In this document: positions 9,103 through 18,892 of the stretch, piece after piece | Layout: each line of letters opens with the position of its first letter | Position numbering within the stretch: position 1 is the first letter of the stretch | NCBI RefSeq assembly: GCF_011300455.1 | Contig: NZ_CP049869.1 | Coordinates: forward strand, 992,001 to 1,056,000 | Source: Sphingomonas piscis | Lineage (GTDB): Bacteria > Pseudomonadota > Alphaproteobacteria > Sphingomonadales > Sphingomonadaceae | DNA length: 64,000 nt | Direction of reading: 5' to 3' | Notes under the pieces: model-generated | The model's input: only the letters and a program-made list of their open reading frames with translations | What the model was told of the DNA's origin: nothing | The model's database searches: none | Made by a program: the position numbers and the translations under genes

Positions 9103-11576
9103 AGATCGGGAAGGGCCTGGTTCGCCTGGCCCCAGCCTGCCAGCACTTTCGAGGAGGCGCGGTCGAGAAGTTCGTCGGCATCGGTGATGCTGAAGTGGTT
9201 GCCGCCTTGGTACTTCTCCAACTCTTCCCACGCGATGGGCGCTGCCACCGGAGCCCCTTCGCGGGCACGGGCCGAATAGGGCATCACCGCTGTCGCGCCG
9301 CGCTGATTGCGGAGCCAGTCGAGGAAGATGCGGCCCTTGCGCTCGACCTTGCGGATGTTGGCGGTGAACATCTGCGGCTCGGCCTGTGCGATGGCGCGGG
9401 TGAAACGTTCGGCGAAGCTCTTTACCGTGGGCCAGTCGCGTATAGCGTCGAGCGGCACCACGACATGTATCCCCTTGCCGCCGGACAGGAGCGGGAAGGT
9501 GGTGAGGCCAAGATCGCCGAGCAACGCACGGAGCCGAACCGCCGCTTCCTTCACCTTGGCGAAGTCGAGCCCGACGTCCGGATCGAGGTCGAACACCAGC
9601 CGGTCGGGGTTCTCGAGCGGGTCGATCCGGCTGCCCCATCCATGGAACTCGATCGCGCCCATCTGCACGCAGGACAGCAGCCCGCGAACATCGTCGAAGT
9701 AGAGATAGTCCTGAACCTCTCCGTCCTTCTCCTTCACCGGCACATGCTTGACGTGCTCACCCATCGTTCCGGCGTCGTGCTTCTGGAAAAAGCATTTCTT
9801 GGAGCGGCCTTGCGGACAGCGGATCAGGGTCATCGGCCGCCGCGCCGCATCGACCATGATCAGCGGATCGATCGCGGCATAATAATCGGCGAGTGCGCCC
9901 TTGGTGATATTACCTTCGGGATAGATGATCCGGTCCGGGTTGGTGATCTTGATCCCGAAGCTTTCCGCGGTCGGGTGCTCACCTTTTTTCGCGGATGACT
10001 TCAGCTTCTGCGGCTTCTCGCGAACGACCTGCTTGGCCGGCTTGTCCTCCCGAAGCGCGATGAAGCTCGGGTGGCGCAGCACGCCGTCGCTGGTGAACTC
10101 GGTGTAGGCGATTTCAGCGACGAGTTTCGGTTCGATCCAGTGCGCCCCCCTGCGCTCGGCGCGGGGAACCTCGACGGCAGCCTTCGCGACGGCAAGCGGC
10201 TCCATCAGTGCAAGCAATTCCTCCATCGACTTAGCGTTGAAGCCGGTGCCGACCTTGCCCGCATAGGTCAGCTTGCCGTCCTCATTGACGGCGAGCAGCA
10301 GCGAGCGGAAACTGCGGCGCTTTTCGCTTTCCGACCAGCCGACGATCACGAACTCTGAGCGCTGGATACACTTGATCTTGAGCCAGCAGCGGCTGCGGGT
10401 GCCGCGGTAGGGGGCGCTGGCCTTCTTGGAGATGATCCCCTCGCCGCCTTCCTTGCAGATTGCCTGGAACAGCGCCTCGCCCTTGCCGACGACATGGTCG
10501 CCGTAGATGAGGGGCGCCGGCACGCCCTTGAGCAACGCCGCGAGCCGCTCCTTGCGTTCAAGGTTCGGGAGCGCGGTGATGTCCTCGCCCTGATCGACCA
10601 GCAGGTCGAAGGCGTAGAAAGCAAGGTCGGCATCGCTGCCCTTCAGCGTCGATTGCAGCAATTGGAAGTCCGGCTTGCCATTCTCCCCAAGTGCGACCGC
10701 CTCGCCGTCAAGCAGGCAGCCGGCCGGAAGCTTGGCGGCGGCGCGGACCAACGAGCGAAACTTGTCCGTCCAGTCCTTGCCGTTGCGGGTCCATGCCGTG
10801 GCGGAACCCTCGCCAGTCGCGATCAGCAGGCGATAGCCGTCATATTTATATTCATGGATCCACTCATTGCCGCTCGGCACCTCATCGACCAGAGTCGCGA
10901 GCTGTGGGTCGCGGAACTCGGGCGGGCCCACGGCCGGCTTCTTCTTCGCGCGGCCGCCCTTCTGGCCGTCGCGGTTGGACTTCCACACGTCGGCACCGCT
11001 GGCGATCTCCGCCATGCTGCGGCCGGTGGTGACGCTGGTCACGCACTCATCCACGAGGGCATCTCCCTGTTCGGGATTGGCGAACTCGTCCGTGACCTTC
11101 TTCAGCATCCACGGTTCGGACTTGTCGCCGGGCTTACCCTTCAGCCGGAACATGACCCAGTCGCCGTGCATCCGCTCGCCCTCCAGCCGGAAGTGGAGGT
11201 GGCCTTCCTCAATGGTCTTGCGCGGGTCCTTGCCGGGTTCGGGAATCCATGTGCCGCGATCCCACAGCATCACCGTGCCGCCGCCATATTCGCCCTTGGG
11301 GATCGTCCCCTCGAACGTGCCGTAATCAAGCGGATGGTCCTCGGTGCGAATCGCCAGCCGATTCTGACCCGGGTCGAGGCTGGGACCCTTCGGAACCGCC
11401 CAGCTCTTCAGGACTCCGTCCATTTCAAGCCGGAAGTCCCAGTGGAGGCGCGAAGCGTCGTGCTTCTGGACGACGAAGCTGTTGCCCTTTGCCTTGGCGG
11501 TGCGGCCTTTTGGCTCCTTCGTCTTGGTGAAGTCGCGTTTGGCGTTGTAGGTTTCGATGTCGAGCTTGCGCGCCAT
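9099..11576 (-). CDS. ligD: Multifunctional DNA ligase D for non-homologous end joining
   Basis: About 825 residues from ATG 11576; a TTG at 11585 giving a TTGA overlap with ku is an alternative start. Domains in order are: 3'-phosphoesterase (FVVQKHDASRLHWDFRLEMDG), ATP-dependent ligase with nucleotidyl-lysine motif HEYKYDGYRLL near residue 240 and motif DGEAVAL, and C-terminal primase-polymerase (MTLIRCPQGRSKKCFFQKH, LVFDLDPDVGLDF, SGGKGIHVVVPL). The protein trims, fills and seals double-strand break ends brought together by Ku. It lies directly downstream of ku in a two-gene operon. Confidence 0.96.
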   Translation of the reverse strand: MARKLDIETYNAKRDFTKTKEPKGRTAKAKGNSFVVQKHDASRLHWDFRLEMDGVLKSWAVPKGPSLDPGQNRLAIRTEDHPLDYGTFEGTIPKGEYGGGTVMLWDRGTWIPEPGKDPRKTIEEGHLHFRLEGERMHGDWVMFRLKGKPGDKSEPWMLKKVTDEFANPEQGDALVDECVTSVTTGRSMAEIASGADVWKSNRDGQKGGRAKKKPAVGPPEFRDPQLATLVDEVPSGNEWIHEYKYDGYRLLIATGEGSATAWTRNGKDWTDKFRSLVRAAAKLPAGCLLDGEAVALGENGKPDFQLLQSTLKGSDADLAFYAFDLLVDQGEDITALPNLERKERLAALLKGVPAPLIYGDHVVGKGEALFQAICKEGGEGIISKKASAPYRGTRSRCWLKIKCIQRSEFVIVGWSESEKRRSFRSLLLAVNEDGKLTYAGKVGTGFNAKSMEELLALMEPLAVAKAAVEVPRAERRGAHWIEPKLVAEIAYTEFTSDGVLRHPSFIALREDKPAKQVVREKPQKLKSSAKKGEHPTAESFGIKITNPDRIIYPEGNITKGALADYYAAIDPLIMVDAARRPMTLIRCPQGRSKKCFFQKHDAGTMGEHVKHVPVKEKDGEVQDYLYFDDVRGLLSCVQMGAIEFHGWGSRIDPLENPDRLVFDLDPDVGLDFAKVKEAAVRLRALLGDLGLTTFPLLSGGKGIHVVVPLDAIRDWPTVKSFAERFTRAIAQAEPQMFTANIRKVERKGRIFLDWLRNQRGATAVMPYSARAREGAPVAAPIAWEELEKYQGGNHFSITDADELLDRASSKVLAGWGQANQALPDL

Positions 11577-11581
11577 CGGCT

Positions 11582-12496
11582 TCAAGCCCGCTTACGTTCC
11601 GCCGTTTTCTTGGCCGGCGCCTTCTTAGCCGCGGCGGTCCGTGCCGACGCCTTCTTGGCAGGAGCCTTCTTGGCCGCGCCTTTATTTTCGTTTGCGCCGC
11701 CGCCCTTATCATCGCCCAGGCTCTTCTTCAGTGCCGCCATTAAGTCGATGACGTTGCTGCCCTTGGGCGCCTTGCCGTCGTCCGGGTCCTGGATGACCAG
11801 CTCGCCCTTCTTTTTGCGCTTTTCCTCGATCAGGCCCTTCAGCGCGTCGACGTAGCGGTTGTGGAATTCGCTGGCGTCGAACTTCGCCGTCTTCTTGTCG
11901 ATCAGCGTCGAAGCGAGATCGAGGAGATCCGGGTCGGGCTCGGCATCGCCGATCTCGCGGAAATAGCTCGAGGCCTTGTTGAGCTCATCCGCGTAGCGAA
12001 GCGTCTCCAACAGCATACCGCGCCCACAGGGCTTCAGCGCGACGACATATTCCTGCCCGCGCATGGCAAGCTGGCCGATGCCGACCTTCCGCTGGGCGCG
12101 GAGTGCGTCCCGGAGGACAATGAACGCTTCCTCGGCGAGATCGTCGGCCGGCACCACGAAATAGGGCTTTTCGTAATAGAGCGCATCGATCTCGTTGACG
12201 TCCACGAACTGGGCGAGATCGAGCGTCTTGCGGCTCTCCAGCTTCACGCTTTCAATCTCTTCGGGTTCGAGGAGGACATATTCGCCCTTCGACACCTCAA
12301 AGCCCTTGATGATCTCGTCCGTGTTGATCGGCCCGATGCCGGGCACGACCTTCTCATATTTGATGCGCTTGCCGGATGGCTCGTGGATCTGGTGGAACTG
12401 GATGGAGGCGCCGCTGCGGGTCGCAGAATAGACCTCGACCGGGATCGAGACGAGCGCCAGCCTGATCTGTCCCCGCCATATCGGTCGCGCTGCCAT
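11582..12496 (-). CDS. ku: Ku DNA end-binding protein
   Basis: 304 residues. The bacterial Ku homodimer forms a ring on double-strand ends and recruits LigD. The core is typical (RPIWRGQIRLALVSIPVEVYSAT, FHQIHEPSGKRIKYEKVVPG, CGRGMLLETLRYADEL). After about residue 260 comes a lysine/alanine-rich tail with repeated AAKKAPAKK-like units, the DNA-binding extension common in alphaproteobacterial and mycobacterial Ku. The start at 12496 has an excellent AAGGAGG. ligD follows with overlapping or near-overlapping codons. Confidence 0.96.
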   Translation of the reverse strand: MAARPIWRGQIRLALVSIPVEVYSATRSGASIQFHQIHEPSGKRIKYEKVVPGIGPINTDEIIKGFEVSKGEYVLLEPEEIESVKLESRKTLDLAQFVDVNEIDALYYEKPYFVVPADDLAEEAFIVLRDALRAQRKVGIGQLAMRGQEYVVALKPCGRGMLLETLRYADELNKASSYFREIGDAEPDPDLLDLASTLIDKKTAKFDASEFHNRYVDALKGLIEEKRKKKGELVIQDPDDGKAPKGSNVIDLMAALKKSLGDDKGGGANENKGAAKKAPAKKASARTAAAKKAPAKKTAERKRA

Positions 12497-12530
12497 TTCT
12501 CGTCGCCTCCTTGTTCCGGTGGCGATTCAA

Positions 12531-13325
12531 TCAACTTGGCGCGGAGTCGTTCCTTGTTCCCGATTTCAGCCGCGCGACGAGGTCGCGGACGGCCGCTGCA
12601 GGGTCGGGCTGGTCGAGGCAGGCGACGATGGCCGATCCGCTGATGACGCCCGCTGCGCCCGCCTGAATGGCCGCTACGACATGCTCCGGTTGCGAGATGC
12701 CGAAGCCGAAAACGGGAGGCGGGGCGCCAACTTCGCGCAGGTCGTCAAGAAGGCGGCCGTCGAAGCTGCCGGCGGCATGGGTGCCGGTGATGCCGACCCG
12801 GGTAACGACATAGGTGTAACCGCGGCCCAGACGGGCGATCTCCCGCAGCGTCTTCTTGGGTGTGTTGGCGGCCGCGATCAGGACGGGGTCCAGGCCAACG
12901 TCGACCATCTCGCTCGCCCATGGCTCCGCCTCGCGCGCGGGAAGATCGGCGACCAACAGGCTGTCGGCACCCGCCTGGGCGGCGCGGCGAAAGAACTCCT
13001 GTCGGCCAGGAGAGAGGACGAGGTTGGCATAGGTCAGGATGCCGACGGGCACGTGCGGGTGGCGCCGGCGGAATCCCGCAATGAGCTGGAAGCAGTCCTC
13101 GACCGTGACCCCCTGCGCCAGCGCGCGCTTGGCGGCTGCCTGGATCACCGGTCCGTCAGCCACGGGATCGGAGAAGGGGATGCCCACCTCGATCATGTCG
13201 GCTCCGCCTTCAACTATGGCGTCGAGCAGCCTGGCGCTGGTCTCCAGGTCCGGATCGCCTAGCATGAGGAAACCGCCAAACACGCCCTCGTTGCGCCCGG
13301 CAAAGAGCTGATCATAGCGGCTCAT
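12531..13325 (-). CDS. trpA: Tryptophan synthase alpha chain
   Basis: 264 residues; cleaves indole-3-glycerol phosphate to indole, which is channelled to TrpB. Landmarks are [44 protein letters not shown] in separate stretches (catalytic Glu in IEVG, Asp in the FSDP loop), [10 protein letters not shown] and [11 protein letters not shown]. The start at 13325 overlaps the trpB stop (ATGA); the upstream extension to 13469 belongs to trpB in another frame. It is the last gene of the trp operon here. Confidence 0.97.
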   Translation of the reverse strand: MSRYDQLFAGRNEGVFGGFLMLGDPDLETSARLLDAIVEGGADMIEVGIPFSDPVADGPVIQAAAKRALAQGVTVEDCFQLIAGFRRRHPHVPVGILTYANLVLSPGRQEFFRRAAQAGADSLLVADLPAREAEPWASEMVDVGLDPVLIAAANTPKKTLREIARLGRGYTYVVTRVGITGTHAAGSFDGRLLDDLREVGAPPPVFGFGISQPEHVVAAIQAGAAGVISGSAIVACLDQPDPAAAVRDLVARLKSGTRNDSAPS

Positions 13326-14491
13326 GCCGAGGGCCCCAGAAGCTGCTGCGCCTGCGCGACGTCCTTGTCGCCGCGGCCGGATAGGCCGACGAGAACGATA
13401 CTTCCGTCCGGTGCTTCGTCGCACATCTTGAATGCATGGGCGAGCGCGTGGGCGGACTCGAATGCACATAGGATGCCTTCAGTTTCGGCCAACGAACGGA
13501 AGGCGGCGAGTGCTTCCTGATCGGTCGCGCCGAAATATTCCGCGCGGCCACTGTCCTTGAGGTGCGCATGCTCTGGACCGACCGCGGGATAATCGAGGCC
13601 TGCCGACACCGACCAGCTCTCGCGGATCTGGCCGTCGTCATTCTGCATCACATAGGTCTCGGCGCCGTGAAGCACGCCCGGGCGGCCGCGCAGCAGGGTG
13701 GCGCCATGCTCCTCACCGTCGAGCCCCTTGCCCGCCGCCTCGACGCCGATCAGGCGAACACCCTCGTCATCGACAAAGTCGCTGAAGATGCCGATGGCGT
13801 TGGATCCGCCACCCACGCAGGCAACAACTGCGTCGGGCAAGCGCCCTGCCCGATCGATCATCTGCGCCCGTGCTTCCTTGCCGATGATCCGCTGGAACTC
13901 GCGCACCATCAGCGGAAAGGGATGCGGGCCAGCGGCGGTGCCGAGCAGGTAGTGAGTGGTTTCGAAGCTTGCTGCCCAGTCCCGCAATGCCTCGTTGACC
14001 GCATCCTTGAGCGTGCGGCCGCCGCTGGTCACCGGCACCACCGTCGCGCCCATCAGCTTCATGCGGAAGACGTTCAGTGCCTGCCGCTCGACGTCTTCGG
14101 CGCCCATGTAGATGACCGCTTCGAGACCGAGCAAGGCGCAGACGAGCGCGGTTGCGACGCCATGCTGTCCCGCCCCCGTCTCGGCGATCACGCGCTTCTT
14201 GCCCATCCGCTTGGTCAGCAGGCCTTGCGCGAGCACCTGGTTGGTCTTGTGGGCGCCGCCGTGAAGCAGATCCTCCCGCTTCAGCCAGAGCTTGCCGTTC
14301 CCGAGGTTGCGGCACTGGGTAATGGGGGTCGGCCGGCCGGCGTAATTGACCAGCAGGTCCTGCAACTCGGCGGCAAAGGCCGGATCCTCCTGCGCGTCGA
14401 GGAAGGCCGCCTCCAGCTGCTCCAGCGCGGGCATCAGGATTTCGGGCACATAAGTGCCGCCGAACCGCCCGAAGCGGCCGTTCAGGCGCAT
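13322..14491 (-). CDS. trpB: Tryptophan synthase beta chain
   Basis: 389 residues; PLP enzyme that condenses indole with L-serine. The N-terminus has [19 protein letters not shown] and [20 protein letters not shown], containing the PLP lysine in HKTN. The phosphate-binding loop [12 protein letters not shown] and the C-terminal [12 protein letters not shown] are present. The ATG is preceded by AAAGGAAA and lies inside the end of trpCF (about 10-bp overlap); its stop overlaps the trpA start. Confidence 0.98.
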   Translation of the reverse strand: MRLNGRFGRFGGTYVPEILMPALEQLEAAFLDAQEDPAFAAELQDLLVNYAGRPTPITQCRNLGNGKLWLKREDLLHGGAHKTNQVLAQGLLTKRMGKKRVIAETGAGQHGVATALVCALLGLEAVIYMGAEDVERQALNVFRMKLMGATVVPVTSGGRTLKDAVNEALRDWAASFETTHYLLGTAAGPHPFPLMVREFQRIIGKEARAQMIDRAGRLPDAVVACVGGGSNAIGIFSDFVDDEGVRLIGVEAAGKGLDGEEHGATLLRGRPGVLHGAETYVMQNDDGQIRESWSVSAGLDYPAVGPEHAHLKDSGRAEYFGATDQEALAAFRSLAETEGILCAFESAHALAHAFKMCDEAPDGSIVLVGLSGRGDKDVAQAQQLLGPSA

Positions 14492-15867
14492 GAGATTTCC
14501 TTTCGGGATGGGTGGCGCAGCGCGTCGAAGACAGCTGCGATCTTCTCGTGGGACTTGGTGCCGGGCTGCGCATCGACCGAGGAGCCGACGTCGATGGCAT
14601 GGCAGCCGAGTGCGTAGGCAGCGCGGGCGTTGTGCGCGCCGAGACCACCGGCAACCAGGGCGTCGATCATAGCCGGATGATCCTCGACAACAGCCCAGTC
14701 AAACGGTTCGCCGGTGCCGCCGCCCGCATTGTCGAACAGCAGCCGGTCGGCATCGGCATGTTCTTCCGCGGGCCGGCCGGCGCTCACCGCCTGCCAAATC
14801 TGCGTGCCCTCCGGCAGATGCCTGCGCAGGCGATCTCGGTAGCTTCGATCCTCATCGCCGTGAAGCTGGACGGCATGGAGCTTCAACCGCTCGGCGATGA
14901 CCTGGATCTCGCCGACTGGTGCGTTGCGGAACACCCCGACGAGCAGCAGCGATGGCGGCGCCGCCTCGGCCAGCGCTTCGGCTTCCTCCAAACTGATGTA
15001 ACGCGGGCTTTCGGGGATGAACATCAGCCCGGCGTAGCGCGCCGGGCGCGCCGCCTTCGCGTCCTCGGGGGTGCGAAGCCCGCAAAGCTTCACGCGGCCA
15101 TAGACGAGTTCGCGAGCGGCCTCGGCAGGGTCGTCGGCCTTCATCAGCGAGCTTCCAACCAGGAAGCCGTCGACGTGGGGTGACAGGCGCTCGACGTCGG
15201 AACGGCTATGCACACCCGATTCCGAAATGATCGTCCGGTCGCCGGCGAGCGCCGCCAGCTTTTCCGTGGTCGCAAGATCAATGGAGAGATCGCGCAGGTC
15301 GCGGTTGTTGATGCCGATCAGCTGTGCGTCCAGCGCCAAGGCCCGGCGCATCTCGGCCTCGTCGTGCACTTCGACCAAAGCGTCCATGTTCAGGCGGCGC
15401 CCCTCGGCGATCATCGCCGTCGCTTCTTCGTCGTCCAGCACGGAGAGCATGACGAGAATGGCGTCGGCGCCGGCGAGCCGCGCTTCGGGCACCTGGCGCA
15501 AGTCGATGAAGAAGTCCTTGGCGAGTATGGGGCCGTCGAACTCGGCGCGGGCTGCGCGGACATCGCCAAGCGAGCCGCCGAAATAGGCACCGTCGGCAAG
15601 GACGCTGAGCCCGTCCGCGACGCCGGCATAGCCGCGCGCAATGACAGCCGGGTCGGCGGCAGTGCGGATGGCGCCAAGCGACGGCGACGCTTTCTTTATC
15701 TCCAGGATGAAGCGCGCGCGGGGCATTGCCATGGCGGCACGAAGGCTCTGCGTCGTAGGCTCTGCCTGGCTGCGCAAGGAGTCGAGCGTCACGCCCGCGT
15801 AGCGCTCCGCCAGATCAGCCTTCTTCTTCTCGACGATCTCGCCGAGGATCCCGATCGCCTCAGCCAC
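14482..15867 (-). CDS. trpCF: Fused indole-3-glycerol-phosphate synthase / phosphoribosylanthranilate isomerase
   Basis: 461 residues from GTG 15867, chosen because GGAGG lies seven bases upstream and the codon overlaps the trpD stop. Residues 1 to about 257 are TrpC ([67 protein letters not shown]). From about 259 to the end is TrpF ([19 protein letters not shown]-like [31 protein letters not shown]). The two steps are consecutive but run TrpF then TrpC in the pathway. Fusion is the enteric arrangement and unusual for alphaproteobacteria, where trpF and trpC are normally separate. Confidence 0.95.
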   Translation of the reverse strand: MAEAIGILGEIVEKKKADLAERYAGVTLDSLRSQAEPTTQSLRAAMAMPRARFILEIKKASPSLGAIRTAADPAVIARGYAGVADGLSVLADGAYFGGSLGDVRAARAEFDGPILAKDFFIDLRQVPEARLAGADAILVMLSVLDDEEATAMIAEGRRLNMDALVEVHDEAEMRRALALDAQLIGINNRDLRDLSIDLATTEKLAALAGDRTIISESGVHSRSDVERLSPHVDGFLVGSSLMKADDPAEAARELVYGRVKLCGLRTPEDAKAARPARYAGLMFIPESPRYISLEEAEALAEAAPPSLLLVGVFRNAPVGEIQVIAERLKLHAVQLHGDEDRSYRDRLRRHLPEGTQIWQAVSAGRPAEEHADADRLLFDNAGGGTGEPFDWAVVEDHPAMIDALVAGGLGAHNARAAYALGCHAIDVGSSVDAQPGTKSHEKIAAVFDALRHPSRKEISCA

Positions 15868-16903
15868 GGCTCGCCTCCACGAAGCGGTCGAGAGTGGCGC
15901 CGGCCTTACCGCCCGCCATCGCGTCCAACGCTTGCTCCGCACCAGCTCGGAAGCTGTCCGCCTTCCCCGCCACCCACAGCAGAGCGCCGGCATTCAGCGC
16001 CACCACCTGCGCGTCCGCTTTCAACCCCCGGCCATGCAGCAGGTCAGACAACCGCCTAGCGTTATCCTCCGGGCAGCCCCCGGCAATCTGGTCGAGCGGT
16101 CGTCGCTCGAACCCGGCATCCTCAGGAGTCAACGCAACGAACTCCAGCGCCCCGTTGGCGATGCGGATGGCCTGCGTCTCGGCATGTGGCGCGATTTCGT
16201 CCAGGCCGCTTCCGTGAACCACCAGGCCGCGCTCGACACCGAGGGCGAGCAGGGTTTCGGCAATCGGTCGCATAAGCTTCGGCTCGGCGACGCCGAGCAA
16301 CTGCACCGGGGGCCGCGCCGGATTCAGGCAAGGGCCGAGAAGGTTCATGATCGTCCGAACCTTGAGCTGGCGGCGTACCGCACCCGCATGCGCGATCCCG
16401 GGATGATAGAGCGGCGCGAGGAGAAAGCAGAAACTGGTCTCATCGTGAATCGTGCGCGACTTCTCGGGCGAGACATCGAGCCGGGCGCCGAGCGCTTCCA
16501 GCACGTCGGCGGACCCGCACTTGGAGGTCACCGACCGGTTGCCATGCTTGACGATCGGCAGCCCGCAGGAGGCGGCGACAAGCCCCGCGGCGGTGGACAC
16601 GTTGATCGATCCCGACCCATCCCCGCCGGTGCCGCAGCTGTCGGCGAACAGGCCTTCTGGCCGCGGAAACGGCCGGGTGGCAAAACGAAGCGCCTCCACC
16701 GCGCCCGTCAGTTCCTTCGCCGTTTCGCCCTTCAGCTTCAGCGACACGAATGCCGCGGCCATCAGCGGCTCCGGAAGTTCGCCGGCAACCAGGCGGTCGA
16801 ACAAGGCGCGGCTCTGCTCCCGCGAGGCATCGCACCCTTCGAACAGCGCACTTAGCGCCTGCGACGCAACGTCACTCCGGTCTTCGGAAGGAAACACCAA
16901 CAT
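15860..16903 (-). CDS. trpD: Anthranilate phosphoribosyltransferase
   Basis: 347 residues from ATG 16903 (AGGTG lies about eight bases upstream). It transfers phosphoribose from PRPP to anthranilate. Signatures are FADSCGTGGDGSGSINVSTA for PRPP binding, KHGNRSVTSKCGSADVLEALG, and RTIMNLLGPCLNPA. Its style (PFPRPEGLFAD, KHGNRSV, LGPCLNPARPPVQLLGV) resembles the TrpD half of enteric TrpGD. It is the first structural gene of the cluster; trpE and trpG are not in the window. Confidence 0.95.
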   Translation of the reverse strand: MLVFPSEDRSDVASQALSALFEGCDASREQSRALFDRLVAGELPEPLMAAAFVSLKLKGETAKELTGAVEALRFATRPFPRPEGLFADSCGTGGDGSGSINVSTAAGLVAASCGLPIVKHGNRSVTSKCGSADVLEALGARLDVSPEKSRTIHDETSFCFLLAPLYHPGIAHAGAVRRQLKVRTIMNLLGPCLNPARPPVQLLGVAEPKLMRPIAETLLALGVERGLVVHGSGLDEIAPHAETQAIRIANGALEFVALTPEDAGFERRPLDQIAGGCPEDNARRLSDLLHGRGLKADAQVVALNAGALLWVAGKADSFRAGAEQALDAMAGGKAGATLDRFVEASRG

Positions 16904-16923
16904 GCGAAAGCACCTGAACAAAC

Positions 16924-16944
16924 GGCCGCGCCGAGGCGCCGGCC
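16924..16944 (-). terminator. Possible attenuator hairpin before trpD
   Basis: GGCC-GCGCC / GGCGC-GGCC forms a nine-pair GC stem with one bulged base. On the minus strand it is followed by GTTTGTTC and then the trpD start 20 bases later. A second weaker hairpin (16949-16969) overlaps the stop of the small leader ORF. The layout suits transcription attenuation; not proven. Confidence 0.35.
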
Positions 16945-16965
16945 CAAACTGAAGCGGTTAAAGCC

Positions 16966-17043
16966 TCAGCCGTGCCATCGCGCGCCGGCGTTGCGGCGCC
17001 AGTGGCGCAGCCTCCGTCCGGGAATCGCGATCAGGTTCGTCAT
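16966..17043 (-). CDS. Possible trp leader peptide (25 aa)
   Basis: An ATG at 17043 opens a 25-codon ORF (MTNLIAIPGRRLRHWRRNAG, then ARWHG) containing two Trp codons, at positions 15 and 23, with the stop overlapping a hairpin and a terminator-like hairpin beyond it. It lies between the dienelactone hydrolase gene and trpD. The ribosome binding site is weak, and the Trp codons are separated rather than adjacent as in known leaders, so this may be chance. Confidence 0.25.
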   Translation of the reverse strand: MTNLIAIPGRRLRHWRRNAGARWHG

Positions 17044-17087
17044 GGTGCCTGTGCTATGGCAGCCGCTTCCGCCGCGTCAAGACCGGC

Positions 17088-17945
17088 TCAGACAAGCGCG
17101 CGGCGGTAGAGTGCAAGCAATTCCTTCCACGCCTTCTCTGCCGACGCAGGATCGTAGGATTGGCTACCGGGCACGCACCATCCGTGATTGGCGGGATAGA
17201 CTTCGACGGTTCCGGACCGCTTGGCGGATGCAAGCGAGCGCTTCAGCACCTCCTTGGCCTGCGGCTCCTTGGCATCGTCGTCTTTCGCCACCGCGATCAA
17301 ATAGCTGGCCGAGGTTTTCGGAATCAGGAGGTGCGGGCTGTCGGGCTTGTCCGTGACGAGTCCGCCACCGTGGAAGCTGCCGACGGCGCCGATGCGGCTC
17401 GGGGCTGCGGCAGCGGTGCGGAAGGACAGTGGCCCACCCATACAATATCCTTGGACACCGACCTTGCGGCGCTTGTTGGTCTGCGGCTGCGCGTCCAGGA
17501 AGGCGACATAGGCCTTGGCGTCGCCTTCGACCCCCTTTTCCATCGCGGCGCGGTAGCCGAACAGTTGTTCGCGCGCCTTTGCGTCGCCGAAGTTGAACGA
17601 ACCGTCCACCACCGGCGCCTTCTTGCTCCGGTAGAAGGGGTTGGGAACGAGCACGACATAACCTTCGGCGGCAAGCCGCCGACCCATGTCTCGGAAGACC
17701 GGGCGCAGACCTGCAATGTCGGGCCAGACGAGCACGGCGGGCCACTTCTTATTGCCCGCTGGATGAAACAGGACCGCATCGGCGGTGCCGTCGGGAGTCT
17801 TGATCGAAACGTCCTTTTCAACGACGCTCGAAATCGCTGCCTTGGCCGCCGAGGATAAACCCGCCATGAGTCCTGCCGCGAGCATGGTCCGGCGGGTGAC
17901 CGCCCAATCCTCGACGAATCCCTGGTTATTGTCGCTGTCGCACAT
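17088..17945 (-). CDS. Dienelactone hydrolase family protein, Tat-exported
   Basis: 285 residues; SD AGGAGGAGA before ATG 17945. A twin-arginine signal (TRRTMLAAGLMAGLSSAAKA) suggests periplasmic export. The alpha/beta-hydrolase core carries the cysteine nucleophile in GYCMGG, the acid in the AKDDD region and the histidine in PANHGWCV, the Cys-Asp-His triad of dienelactone hydrolases. The natural substrate is unknown; many such sphingomonad proteins act on lactones or esters rather than chlorodienelactone. It lies just upstream of trpD on the same strand, but a 180-base gap with leader-like features separates them. Confidence 0.9.
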   Translation of the reverse strand: MCDSDNNQGFVEDWAVTRRTMLAAGLMAGLSSAAKAAISSVVEKDVSIKTPDGTADAVLFHPAGNKKWPAVLVWPDIAGLRPVFRDMGRRLAAEGYVVLVPNPFYRSKKAPVVDGSFNFGDAKAREQLFGYRAAMEKGVEGDAKAYVAFLDAQPQTNKRRKVGVQGYCMGGPLSFRTAAAAPSRIGAVGSFHGGGLVTDKPDSPHLLIPKTSASYLIAVAKDDDAKEPQAKEVLKRSLASAKRSGTVEVYPANHGWCVPGSQSYDPASAEKAWKELLALYRRALV

Positions 17946-18018
17946 TTACCGTCTCCTCCTGCGCAGTCGTGCCGCAACCGGGCGGCAAGTCAATGCACCC
18001 TTTTGGGCGCTTCGGCGC

Positions 18019-18882
18019 TCAAGCGTTATCAGGCAGGCCGCGATCCTCCACCACCCGCTGGTGCTGCGAACCCAGCCCTTCGATACCGAGATCGATCCGG
18101 TCACCGACCTTCAAAAACACCGGGGGTTTCTGCCCCATTCCGACGCCCGGCGGTGTTCCGGTGGAGATAACGTCGCCCGGATGCAGTGTCATGAACTGGC
18201 TGAGGTAGGAGACGAGAAACGCCGGCCGGTACACCATCGTCGCCGTCGATCCGTCCTGAAAGCGATGTCCGTTTACATCCAGCCACATGTGCAGCGCGCA
18301 AGGATCAGGAACTTCGTCTTTGGTAACCAGCCAGGGACCCAGAGGCCCGAACGTGTCGCAGCCCTTGCCCTTGTCCCACGTGCCGCTGCGTTCGAGCTGA
18401 TACTCCCGCTCGGACAGATCGTTGACGACGCAATAGCCCGCGACATGGTCGAGCGCGTCCGTTTCCGACACATATTTGCAAGCTGACCCGATGACGATGC
18501 CGAGTTCGACCTCCCAGTCGGTCTTGGTCGATCCGCGAGGCAGACGAACATCGTCGTTGGGGCCGATGATGGCGCTGGTCGCCTTGGTGAACAGGACCGG
18601 TTCGGGCGGGACGGACGCGCCAGTTTCGGCCGCATGGTCCGAATAGTTTAGACCGATGCACAAGAATTTGCCCACACCGCCGACGCACGGTCCAAGGCGC
18701 GGCTCACCAGGCACCAATGGTAAATCGTCGATGTTCAGGCTGGCGAGATCCCGCAGGGCTCCGGCGGCAAGCGTCGCAGAGGAGATATCCACTACTTGCT
18801 CGGACAAGTCTCGGATCTTGCCCTGTGAATCGATGATCCCCGGCTTCTCTGATCCTGGCGCACCGTAGCGGACGAGCTTCAT
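18019..18882 (-). CDS. FAH-family hydrolase, probable 2,4-diketo-3-deoxy-L-fuconate/rhamnonate hydrolase
   Basis: 287 residues from ATG 18882 with AAAGGAAG upstream; the long open frame before it overlaps the SDR gene. The fumarylacetoacetate-hydrolase core shows CIGLNYSDHAAE, EPVLFTKATSAIIGP, the metal-binding DWEVELGIVIG and GDVISTGTPPGVGMG. In the non-phosphorylating L-fucose and type II L-rhamnose pathways such an enzyme cleaves the 2,4-diketo-3-deoxy acid to pyruvate and L-lactate. The SDR ten bases upstream is the enzyme that would make that substrate, and an L-lactate dehydrogenase gene is close by. Function is inferred from context. Confidence 0.88.
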   Translation of the reverse strand: MKLVRYGAPGSEKPGIIDSQGKIRDLSEQVVDISSATLAAGALRDLASLNIDDLPLVPGEPRLGPCVGGVGKFLCIGLNYSDHAAETGASVPPEPVLFTKATSAIIGPNDDVRLPRGSTKTDWEVELGIVIGSACKYVSETDALDHVAGYCVVNDLSEREYQLERSGTWDKGKGCDTFGPLGPWLVTKDEVPDPCALHMWLDVNGHRFQDGSTATMVYRPAFLVSYLSQFMTLHPGDVISTGTPPGVGMGQKPPVFLKVGDRIDLGIEGLGSQHQRVVEDRGLPDNA

Positions 18883-18892
18883 TGGCTTCCTT

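Noticed and set aside
10494..11855. 453-codon plus-strand ORF opposite ligD and ku
   Set aside because: Antisense shadow of high-GC coding sequence; ligD and ku on the minus strand have full domain homology.
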